A DNA stretch of 64,000 nt from Emydura subglobosa. Lineage: Eukaryota; Chordata; Testudines; Chelidae. The translations under genes were made by a program, and so were the position numbers. The notes below the pieces were generated by a model that ran no database searches, had not been told where the DNA came from, and saw only the letters and a list, made by a program, of their open reading frames with translations. How positions within the stretch are numbered: the first letter of the stretch is position 1; every line of letters begins with the position of its first letter. The DNA is taken from NCBI GenBank assembly GCA_007922225.1, contig ML679946.1, positions 92,983,313 through 93,047,312 on the forward strand, given 5' to 3'. This document shows positions 54,625 to 64,000 of this stretch, one piece after another.

Positions 54625-56535
54625 TCATAGAGTCATAGATGATCAGGGTTGGAAGGAACTTCAGGAGGTCATCCAGTCCAATCCCCTGCTCAAAGCAGGA
54701 CCAATCCCATATAAATCATCCCCACCATGGTTTTTCAAGCCAGGCCTTAAAAACCTCTAATGATGGAGATTCAACCACCTCCCTAGATAACCCATTCCAG
54801 TGCTTCACCACCCTCCTAGTGAAAATATTTTTCCTAATATCCAACCTAGACCTCCCCCACTGCAACTTGAGACCATTGCTCCTTGTTCTGTCATCTACTA
54901 CCACTGAGAACAGCCTAGCTCCATCCTCCCTGCAGCCCCCTTTTAGGTAATTGAAGGCCGCTATCAAATCCCCCCCCTTCTTCTCTTCTGCAGACTAAAT
55001 AAGCCCAGTGCCCTCAACCTCTCCTCAGAAGTCATACGCCCCAGCCCCCTAATCATTTTCACTGCCAACTACTGGACCCTCCCCAATTTTTCCACATCCT
55101 TTCTGTAGTGGGGAACTCAAAACTGGACACAGTACTTCAGATGTGGCCTCACCAGTGCTGAATAGAAGAGAATAATCATTTCCCTTGATCTGCTGGCAAT
55201 GCTCCTACTAATATAGCCCAATATGCCGTTAGTCTACTTGGCAACAAGGGCACACTACTGACTCATATCCAGTTTCTTGTCCACTGTAACCCCCAGGTCC
55301 TTTTCTGCAGAACTGTCAACCCCCAGTCTGTAGCAATGCATGGGGGATTCTTCTGTCCTAAGGGCAGAACTCTGCACTTGTCCTTGTTGAACCTAAGATT
55401 TCTTTTGGCCCAATCCTCCAATTTGTCTAGGTCACTCTGTATCCTATCCCTACCCTCCAGCATATCTATCACTCCCCCCCAGCTTAGTGTCATCCGCAAA
55501 CTTGCTGAGGCTGCAATCCTCCAGATAATTAATGAAGATGTTGAACAAAACCGGCCCCAGGACTGACCCCTGAGGCACTTTGCTTGATACCAGCTGCCAA
55601 CTAGACATCAAGCCATTTATCATTACCCATTGAGCTCGATGATCTAACCAACTTTTTATCCACCTTAGTTCATTCATCCAACCCAAGAATACTGTAGGAG
55701 ATGATATCAAAAGCTTTGCTAAAGTCAAGGTATATCATATCCACTGCTTTCCCCACATCTACAGAGCCAGTCATCCCATCATAAAAGGAAATCAGATTGG
55801 TCAGGCATGACTTGCCCTTGGTGAATCCATGCTGATTGTTCCTGATCAACTTCCTCTCTTCCAAGTGCTTCAAAATCGATTCCTTGAGGACCTGCTGCAA
55901 GACTTTTTTCCAGGGACTAGTTTCCCTGGATCCTCCTCCTTCCCATTTTTTAAAGATGGGCACTATATTTTCCCTTTTCCAATCATCCAGAACCTCCCCC
56001 AATCACCATGTGTTTTCAAAGATAATGGCCAAAGGCTCTGCAATCACATCAGCCAACTCCCTCAACAATCTCTGATGCACTGCATCCAGTCCCATGGACT
56101 TGTGTATGTCCTGCTTTTCTAAATAGTCCTGAACCTGTGCTTTCATCACTGAGGGCTGCCCATCTCCTTCCCACATTATGCTGCCCAGTGCAGAAGTCTG
56201 GGAGCTGACCTTGTCTGTGAAGACAGAGGAAAAAAAAGCATTGAGTGGTTCAGCTTTTTCTACATTACCTGTCGCTAGGTTGCCTCCCCCATTCAGTAGG
56301 GGCCCACATTTTCCATGACCACCTTCTTGTTGCTAACATACCTGTAGAACCCTTCTTGTTACCCTTCACATCCCTGCTAGCTGCAACTCCAATTGTGCTT
56401 CGGCCTTTCTGACTTCACCCCTGCATGCTTGAGCAATATTTTTATACTCCTCCCTAGTCATCTGTCCAAGCTTCCACTCCTTGTAAACTTCCACTTCTTG
56501 TAAGCTTCCTTTTTGTGCTTAAGAGTGGTGTTTCA
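54625..56535 (-). mobile_element. CR1 LINE, 5'-truncated (copy D)
   Basis: The 3' terminus CATAGAGTCATAGATGATCAGGG..AGGTCATCCAGTCCA lies at 54625. The minus strand then gives a 3' UTR, RT C-terminus with [11 protein letters not shown] and [10 protein letters not shown] (54967-54716), the ADDTKLGG box and [10 protein letters not shown] (near 55580-55490), FSKAFD (about 55715), HGFTKGKSCLTNL (near 55820) and IVPIFKK (55960). It begins in the pre-RT region, without endonuclease or ORF1. Length about 1.9 kb. Differs in sequence from copy A, so is a separate subfamily. Confidence 0.9.
54716..56002 (-). pseudogene. CR1 copy D reverse transcriptase
   Basis: Frames: 56002-55670 carries IVPIFKK, HGFTKGKSCLTNLISFYDG and [11 protein letters not shown] (motif A); 55728-55450 carries [22 protein letters not shown] and [10 protein letters not shown] (catalytic box intact); 55499-55263 carries [28 protein letters not shown]; 54967-54716 carries the C-terminus. 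At least three frameshifts separate them, so it is dead although the aspartates survive. Confidence 0.88.
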
Positions 56536-56544
56536 CTCTGCACA

Positions 56545-56665
56545 TTCATAAATTCCTAGGCAAAGCAAGGAGTTGCCATATCAGAACACACCAATGGTTC
56601 ATCTAGTCCAATATTTTTACCTCCAGTTGCAGCCGACACCTGAAGCTTCAACAGAAGTTGAAAAA
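56545..56665 (-). mobile_element. CR1-like 3' end of a second subfamily
   Basis: GGAGTTGCCATATCAGAACACACCAATGGTTCATCTAGTCCAATATTTTTACC resembles the inverted terminus GGATTGCCAGATCAGACCAGTGGTCCATCTAGTCCAG of a CR1-like family. It abuts copy D. Confidence 0.65.
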
Positions 56666-58079
56666 CTATTTACATATGCAGTCAATAGTGTAATACCATA
56701 TTAATTTAATTTGCACTCCTTTAAGACAATATAGTATAGTTTCTATATGGATCTGCTTTATTCTGGTATTTAAGAGTTGTGTGGTTCTGTCAGGTCAAGA
56801 AAATTATACTTCCACATTTCACTAAAATGTTATCTTTTAACAGGACAAATGATTTCTTTCATTTGTTTAGCTAATTGGGCTGGGTTATTAAGGTCAGGTA
56901 ATCTGACTTTCTTTGTATAGCCATTTCTTCACAAGCATAGCCTTCTAATTCAGATGGTGATAACTCTTTTTATGTTTTTTAAGCCCTATTCCTCTCATAT
57001 GCTGGTAAATGTGCTTTGCACAGGGGAGTTCTGTAAAGAGAAGGTGATGGGGATGGAACCTCCCCCTTCCAATTATTCTGTTGTGACTTGTGCAGCTTCT
57101 GTGGCTTTTTTGCCCAATACAGGCAGCAGTGGAATGGGAGGAGAAGTGGGATGTATAGCGGGAGAGAAGGCTGGCTTTTGGAGCTGTGTAGTTATAGATC
57201 CACTGGCCATGAGTGATACTGACCTGTCCCCAAAATCTCCTCTATGGTCCACATGTGGCAGTTGTCAAGGGGCAGTGTTCCATGGTGCACAGAAACTCAG
57301 CCAGTTCTGTCTTGTGACCTTTAACATAGAAGATGTAGAAGTCACATTGAAGCATTAGAAGGCACAGCGAGAGGGAAAATAACTTGTAACGCCACTTTTA
57401 GATTTATAATGAGCCACTTTCCCTTTGTCAATAATATGGGGCCAATCAGCCAACTACAGTAGACTTATTCTGGACTTGCATCAGAGTAATTAAAAACAGA
57501 ATTTAGCACTATGAGAACAGTGGTTAACTGCATGCTGAGGGGGAATATTGCAGACTTAAAGAACAGACTTGCCTGCGGCTGAAAACATTATATTAGAGGT
57601 ACAAAAAACAAACGGGAGACTAAATCCATCATTGTTAGGTACATTAGTACATATGTTTGTTAGGACTAAAAATATCTTGTAGTGTTTGTAACATTCAACA
57701 TGAATTTGAGAAGTGCTATATAAAATAAATATCAAGTATTGTAACACATGCTACATGTTCAAAGCAGAGCACCCAGAATTTGACACTTTTAAGTATGTGA
57801 AGAGTAAATAGCCAGTGATCTCAAGTTAAATATCAATAATCTAAATACATTCGAAGTAACGTGGCTATGGAATTCAGAAAAGCACCTTCCCGCATTGACA
57901 AAAAGGTTGATATTATTCAGAGATTAACAACTATGCTGATTCTTTTGGGACAACTCAAGTTTTAATGGCCACTGTGACAGAAACCACCTGGGATAATCCA
58001 ATGGCTATCTCGTTTTTTATCCAGGTCATGGGCTGTTTTACCCAAATCATGATTCTCAACTCCTGAGTTATGAGAGGAG
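56666..58079. other. No supportable gene
   Basis: A plus-strand frame of 134 codons (56954-57358) has no recognisable domain and normal AT-rich flanks. I do not call it. Remaining sequence is AT-rich. Confidence 0.4.
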
Positions 58080-58170
58080 AATACATTCTCCTGAATGGGT
58101 GAGGTCCACCTTGGGTTTGATTTTCAGAAAGTACAGAACCCATGCCCTCTGAAAATCAGGTTACTGGGGT
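58080..58170. repeat. Old interspersed repeat (GATTTTCAGAAAGT type)
   Basis: TTGATTTTCAGAAAGTACAGAACCC..CCTCTGAAAATCAGG: inverted TTTTCAGA/TCTGAAAA motifs, related to 38395-38580. Confidence 0.45.
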
Positions 58171-60354
58171 GTATCAAGATGGGCAACCACAATCACCAGT
58201 CATTTTTGGAAAGTTAAGCCATTAATCTTTGTTTCATACTACTATGTGCTACACATTTTTGGTGCAATTGGAAAAAGAAATGCATTTGAATTGCTTTCCT
58301 ATTTACTTGGCTTCTCAGTGCTGGTCAGAATCAGTCAGTAAAGTTAAGAAGTATTATACAGACACTGGTAGGAGTCCTGTCCTTTTTTCTCTTCCTGCAT
58401 CGTCACTTGAGGTTCCAAAACCTGCTGTCAGATCCCGAAACAACTACTTGAACAGTGCTTCAGCTGACCAGTACACTTAGCTCTGAGCTTGATGGCAATT
58501 TGTGGTCGCACTATGTTCACATTTCAGATGCTTATTCTGTGTGTGTCCTTTAACCCTGTGAAGAACTGCTTCCCCCAGTCAGTTTATTTCGCCTATGCCA
58601 TGTTCTTAATTTAGGTGGTGTAAACTAGGAGCCTGATTGCTACTCGTCAGTAAATACAATTGATTTTAACATTTCAGCTATCAGTTTTATTTACGCAGAT
58701 GGATTAGTAATAGTCAGGACCTCATGGAACAAAAGGGAAGCCATAATCAGTTACAGTCCTGCTCTGCAGTTCCCAGCCAAGAAAGCTTCAATCTGTGAAA
58801 TTTGTCTGTGCTGTTTGTAGAACGTGTTTCCATGCCTCCTAGAAACAAATAAGCTTGCTGCAGTCGAACGTGATGTCTCCCCACGTACAAAAACTAGAGC
58901 CTCTGTTTCAGCCAGCACTACCAGATCTTTAAACCCTTTGCACTAAGTTAAATTTCCACGGTACAGGAAAATCATTTGTGGTAGTGCACAGAGGGTCACA
59001 TTCTGTTGTAAATCCAGAGCGGCTACACTGACACATTCCTTAGAGCTACCTAGAGTAGTTGAGACGTGAATGAGGCCCAAGAAGACTTTTGCTTTGCTTT
59101 TTCTTGTGGTCTCTGCTTAATAATCTTAAATCCTAAAGTAACCTAACAAACAGAAATACTTTTTAACAGCTATTGTATGCTGTCAAGTGACTTAGCATAA
59201 GGAAGAAAAAACTTAGACCCACACTGAGACAGATTTGCCACTCCCAGGGGAGCATTTGTGGGAACAGCTGACTCCACACGCTTTACTTGGGAGAGACCTA
59301 GGAGTGAGGGTGGAACAATGGCTGCTTTTGATTTGCGGGATTTAGGGAAAATGATCATCAGCTGCACAGTAAAGTCTCCTCTGGATTCCCCAATTAAATG
59401 TTTGACATAAATTAAGTGCATTGCTCTATAGCAAGGTACCCAAGACTTCTGGGAAGTACATTCAAATCATTGTTGTGCCAGGGAAATCATCAACACTTCA
59501 GAATTGTATGGTACACAGGCTATAATTAGGGATGTTGAACTATCCACAGTTGTATGCTTAAAATTCATTTGGAAATGCTGAACAATAAAAGGAAGAGACA
59601 GCCTCAATGCACTTTAATACACTTTCTATTTTGGTGAGTGAATGATTCCAGGAATCCACCCTAAGTATGAGCTAATACCTACTTTCTCATCTGGCCTCTT
59701 TCTTCCCCGCTTTCTCCTCCCCACACTCCTTCTCCATTATTTGCATAGATTATATATTACTGTCCTATAAATCATAGGTATTTGGAGGTGAACTTCGAAT
59801 TCCCAGTTGGCATGAGGCCTGGCCAAACAGAAAATGCCTCACTGTAGCAGGACTAATGTAGATTTAATAAGAGTCGTCTTGCGGCCATTAATTGAGATGA
59901 AATTCAATGTAAATCCTAGGTAGTGGCTTTTCTAGTAATAAAGAGTGCTATCTTAGGAGATGCTGAGTGCCTTCAATGTCATCACTGGGAGCTGAAGGAT
60001 GCTTAGTACCTTTCAAGAAGTCACCAGAGCAGGTCTAAATTATTCTCATGGTATATAAATGCTGTGAAAATTTTCTTACATGTACATTGACTAGCGATTT
60101 GGTCTCTTATTGGAAAAATGCAGAGTTTCTCTCTCCAGCCCTTACTTACCATGTTAAAACACTTTAGGGAATGGTCTTAATAGTATGTCTAGATCGTAAG
60201 CTTTCCAGGCCAGACGGGTCACTGCCTTTTAGAGATGTCCACTTACCAAGCCATATAATGTCTGTAAAAGAAGCTGCACTCACCTCCGCATAGGTGAATT
60301 TGGCAATGGCTATTGTAAATGTCTGGAGTATGTTTGAATGGATTTTAACAATAC
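58171..60354. other. No recognisable gene
   Basis: AT-rich; short frames. A repeat-like phrase (AGGGTCACATTCTGTTGTAAATCC) occurs near 58990. Confidence 0.4.
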
Positions 60355-60430
60355 GTAGGGACAGATTCTTCCACCCTTATTGAGTACTAGTTTACTCCAG
60401 AAATAGGGCAATTGATTTCATGGGGCTGTT
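60355..60430. repeat. Short sauropsid repeat
   Basis: AGGGACAGATTCTTCCACCC..CTAGTTTACTCCAGAAATAGG..ATTGATTTCATGGGGC resembles the common repeat reading AGATTCTGATCTC..GGAGTAACTCC..GAAGTCAATGGGG. Confidence 0.4.
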
Positions 60431-60989
60431 CACATAGTAAAATATTCTTCAACATGGATGAGGGTACATTTGGAATCTAGCTCTTAATATTTTACACTTT
60501 TTTTGGTAGCCAAACTGAAGTTTGGTTAGTTATTTTAAATGTCTCCCTGCCAGAAATCGATGTCAATATCTGGCTGTGTGAGCTATCAGGCACTATGACA
60601 GTGCTACGCATATCTGGTGGGCCCAAGGGCATGAAGTGTTTGTATCCATTTCAAAGATCAGATAGTTACTAACTGGTTCTAGGAGTAATTTTACAATAAC
60701 ACTGAAAGCCTCTGGTTTTACAGTACGGGGAGCATGACTGAGGAGATTAGAGATAGTAATTCACACTTTTGATACTGAAGTGATCCTGAAATGAACAAAA
60801 GATTAGACATTTTACATATATCAGGTTGTTAAAGCTATCCCACACACACCCCTCTTCACATTAGCAATAAACAGTTGATGCCATTCATGTTCTAGCTAAA
60901 ACTGTAGTGAAAAACTAAGTGCAAAAACCAGGCATTTATTTATTGAGTCCATCTTCCATAACACCAAATCAAATACTGTATTGTGTGGT
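60431..60989. other. No recognisable gene
   Basis: AT-rich; nothing assigned. Confidence 0.4.
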
Positions 60990-61125
60990 TCATAAAATCA
61001 TAGAGTTAGCGATGGAAAAGAGTGATAAAGTCCTCTAATCCATCTCTCTGCCAGTGTGGTATTGTTCCTGACAGTGTATTCTCTAATGTAATGTTCTTAG
61101 GCAGCCTACATTTAAATGTCCTGAG
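60990..61125 (-). mobile_element. CR1-like 3' end, inverted
   Basis: AAAATCATAGAGTTAGCGATGGAAAAGAGTGATAAAGTCCTCTAATCCATCTCTCTGCCAGTGTGGTATTGTTCC matches the inverted terminus of a bird/turtle CR1 subfamily (usual GGTCATCTAGTCCATCCCCCTGCC). Confidence 0.7.
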
Positions 61126-61959
61126 CAATTAAGTGATTAGTTGGGTGTGTGGAACTGAGGAAACTTTGTGACTGTGTGAAATTTTCCCAGTTTTTGCTTT
61201 GATTGTTGTTGTCTTCCTGATAAATTGTTTCCAGGACAACAAAACTGACCAGTGAAATTGTGTAAAACAATGACATGTCACCTGTTTCCACAGTGAAGAC
61301 AACTTCGTCGTAAAACGAGACCATTCTAATGTGAAAATTGTAAAATTGGGACCAAACTTGAACAGGCAAGGAAAATGATCAAATTATTATTTTGCATTTC
61401 ACTGCAAATATTTCAAAGGATTCTAACAGTGACTTATGTCTACTGGAATGAGTTGGTTAGCACATGTTTACCACATCCTTCAACTGGAAAAAAATAGCAC
61501 CATTCAATAGCACTCTATAATGCTAATAGCTGAGGGAGATGCCTCATTAGTATCTGTGCTTTGGCTGCAGGATGAGTTCTGTTCCCATTGTCTCTGTGGG
61601 GTTCTGAGTTGCCATGGTGTGAAGCCTAGTTGCAACCATGAAGTAGTCAAAGATTTGTATAAAATACCATTACAATTGCCAGATCAAATCTGATGCCATT
61701 TCAGTTTATGACTTTAAAAAGTTTGCATGTTGTTTGACAGTTAGTTATAACATTAGGTTTCTTTCTTATTTCAAACGTTTTTATTTTAGTGGCAAGATCC
61801 TTGAGGCCAAAAGCTAAACAGAATTCAGAAAAAGATTGGACATTTCTGTACACAAGAACTTTCATGTTGACATTAAATATAATTAAAAAAATAGGGATAT
61901 AAACCCTCATGTCTCAGGGTGAAAGCCAACCATGAACTGCTTGATGTTATTCAATAATC
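61126..61959. other. No recognisable gene
   Basis: AT-rich; frames under 90 codons. Confidence 0.4.
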
Positions 61960-62060
61960 TATTATGGAATTTCTTGCATTTATTTGTGAAGCCTTTCATG
62001 TTATACAGGATACTGGACAAGGTGGACTACTGGTCTAATCTAGTATGCTAATTCCTGTGT
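61960..62060 (+). mobile_element. CR1-like 3' end, plus strand
   Basis: ACAGGATACTGGACAAGGTGGACTACTGGTCTAATCTAGTATGCTAATTCCTGTGT corresponds to the terminus GATACTGGACTAGATGGACC..GGTCTGACCCAGTATGGCAATTCCTATG, same family type as 56545 but opposite strand. Confidence 0.75.
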
Positions 62061-62685
62061 CCCCTATTGCAGTGCAAATGATCCAGGTCACATTACTGGG
62101 CTTAGCATCTCTTTCCTAAGGCCAAGAGGCCACATAATCAGTCCATGCATGACAGGGCAGGTTTAGCTTGTTTGAAGGGTCCCAGAATCCCACTAGTTTA
62201 TCCTCAATCCTTTAAATCTCTGATTCCCAGCTCTTTCTTCCCTGCTGTAAGAAGCAGGGAAAACAGGTCTTCTCTCTTTCCAGCTCTCTGTCTATGTGGT
62301 CAAGAGGAGAAAAAAGCTCCTCCTTTTTTCTTCCCCAACTGCAAGATTGGGAGGAAATAGACTTGAGAATCCCATATCCACATCCCCAGAAAGGGGAAGA
62401 AGGTTTAATAGCTGGGTCTGTTCTGAGAGGAGGCCAGAGGTGGCCCACTGATCTTTGATCTGTTGTGGAAACTCTGCCTAAGACAAAGCAAAGCTAACAG
62501 AACACTAGTAAATGCACGTGTACAGTAGAAGCTACTGCAGCACAAATTCAAATTCAGATCTGTTTTGGAATCAGAAGCCTCCACCAGCCATGTGTTATGT
62601 AGATCTCAGATGCCGACGCACCATGGAAAAGGTGCCTTCTGCAATTTCTCTGCTGAGGCAGATGACCAGTGTTCTTGGACTCCAA
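62061..62685. other. No recognisable gene
   Basis: Short frames only. Confidence 0.4.
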
Positions 62686-62689
62686 AGGA

Positions 62690-62765
62690 CATATATTTGT
62701 TTATATAGCACCTTTCATCTTGAAGGATCCCAAAATACTTTGCAGAAGAACAACCATTCCTCCAC
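62690..62765 (+). repeat. Old MIR-like/AmnSINE-like fragment
   Basis: ATATAGCACCTTTCATCTTGAAGGATCCCAAAATACTTTGCAG is a block shared by many amniote SINE-like repeats (AGCACCTTTCATC..GATCCCAAAGCGCTTTAC). Confidence 0.5.
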
Positions 62766-62969
62766 CACGGAAATCGTGTCATCACACTAAAGAGACACCA
62801 CTGCGTAACACAACGACACAGGAAGAAAAACGGGTTGTGTAACCACTCCCAAAGAATTACTTTGTGTCTGTTTGATTACTGCCCTCTAGTGAAATCTGTC
62901 TCACTTGACTAGATAAAATGGCTTATCTTTGTTTAAAACAGCATAAGGCTGTATTCTGTGCTGGCCACT

Positions 62970-62980
62970 CCCCCCCCCCC
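62970..62980 (+). repeat. Poly(C) tract
   Basis: Eleven consecutive C residues. Confidence 0.95.
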
Positions 62981-64000
62981 GCTGACTGCAATGCAGTTGC
63001 ACAGCGTGGTAATCAGCACAGATCTTGGCCCTTCACTGTAACTTTGAAAGTAATGACAAGATTATATATAAACTCTGAAATTAACAAATGTATCCCTTCA
63101 TTGAATATCTTCATTACTTTTTAAGTGAGCCAATATACCGTAATGCAAAGTGGCGCTATCTCTAATGAAATAAGATAATTACACTAATGGCATGACCAGT
63201 GATGCTAAGTTCACAATGTACAACTTGTAATGAGACTCCTGGATCAATAAGAAGCTCTTTGCCTTGTCACACCAGGCACACAGAATGTTTTTGAGACGAT
63301 AAAAGGCTTCTGAAAAATGCAGAAAATTAACTCCAAAAATGCTGGTACTGTTCTCTTTAAAGCCACTGTTTTCTTCTGGATGTACAGCCTGTTACTTACC
63401 TATCCCACAATGTACCTTGTTAATCAAAGTGATATGTTTAAAGAATATTATCATTTTATAAATACAAAACAGGGAAGGATGATGCTATTTTTCCCATAAT
63501 GCTACATATCTGGTAATTCTCATTGCTACTACCATATTCATTAATATTTGGAAGAATTAAAATATTACATTTTCATTAACAATAGAAAATCAAATATTTA
63601 TCTCAAGAAAGAAATATTTGTATGTTACCAAGGGTGGGCTGGATCCCAAAGCAGCTTGTCATTCTAAAGCAGGGATTATTGAAAACCAACAATGAGTGTG
63701 CAGAGAAAACAGACTTCACTGAAAGGATAAGCTCAGTAAGGTATATTCCATTGTCAAGACAGGTAAGATAGATGAAATATTTCTCTCTGTGTAGCTAAAG
63801 CATTTACTGAACAAAGATAGAACAAAGGAACAAAGATAGAGGCAACAGCCGTTCTCCATTCACTCCTCTCGGGATAGTACCATAATGTTTTTTTCAGCTG
63901 TAAAATTCTTGATAGAGAACACAAATATGATTTCTTGTCTCACAAACCTTGCAGGAGGCAAATCATATTGACTGATTGAAACTAGCTTGGAATGTAGTGC
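62981..64000. other. No recognisable gene
   Basis: AT-rich; nothing assigned up to the window edge. Confidence 0.4.

Noticed and set aside
56954..57358. Plus-strand frame of 134 codons
   Set aside because: No recognised motif; codon content ordinary; nothing supports transcription.

Overview
This is a vertebrate nuclear window with no host gene that I can support. It is mostly AT-rich intergenic or intronic DNA full of transposable-element relics. The best guess for the organism is a turtle, and otherwise another sauropsid. The reasons are the dominance of CR1-family LINEs in many states of decay, a GC-rich Tx1-clade LINE, MIR-type CORE-SINEs, nonautonomous hAT elements and short amniote-wide interspersed motifs. 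I matched families by recognising motifs from memory; no database was searched.

Layout, left to right. 1-3.3 kb: little recognisable. 3.3-3.5 kb: a tRNA-derived SINE with heads on both strands. 3.95-10.74 kb: a nested complex. An old plus-strand LINE (3.95-4.42 and about 10.15-10.74 kb) is split by a nearly complete minus-strand CR1 (about 4.42-9.06 kb, plus leader) and by a promoter-like, minisatellite-bearing repeat (9.29-10.09 kb). 10.1-13.1 kb: a 98-bp near-identical inverted repeat, whose distal arm lies beside a 20-bp-stem hairpin in a CpG-containing, exon-like segment. 13-30 kb: ordinary AT-rich DNA with CR1 3' ends, MIR copies, a MITE nested in a CR1 and a short perfect hairpin. 30.2-30.5 kb: an L1-type ORF1 coiled-coil fragment. 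31.3-31.7 kb: a second copy of the promoter-like repeat. 33-37 kb: two MITEs, CR1 fragments, and a hAT MITE inserted in a MIR with an 8-bp target duplication. 42.4-about 50 kb: a long, very GC-rich minus-strand Tx1-clade LINE with broken ORF1 and ORF2. 50.0-51.5 kb: the third and longest copy of the promoter-like repeat. 52.1-52.8 kb: a 735-bp hAT deletion derivative with a transposase C-terminal remnant. 54.6-56.5 kb: a third substantial CR1. 56.5-64 kb: mostly unrecognised AT-rich DNA.

All coding-like sequence belongs to transposons and every protein is broken. The most unusual pattern is that one repeat family (TATA box, initiator-like TCAGTC, then a minisatellite of about 50 bp units) abuts the 5' ends of two unrelated LINEs, CR1 and Tx1, in the same relative orientation. 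A 29-bp palindrome flanks its longest copy and is cleanly absent from another copy.
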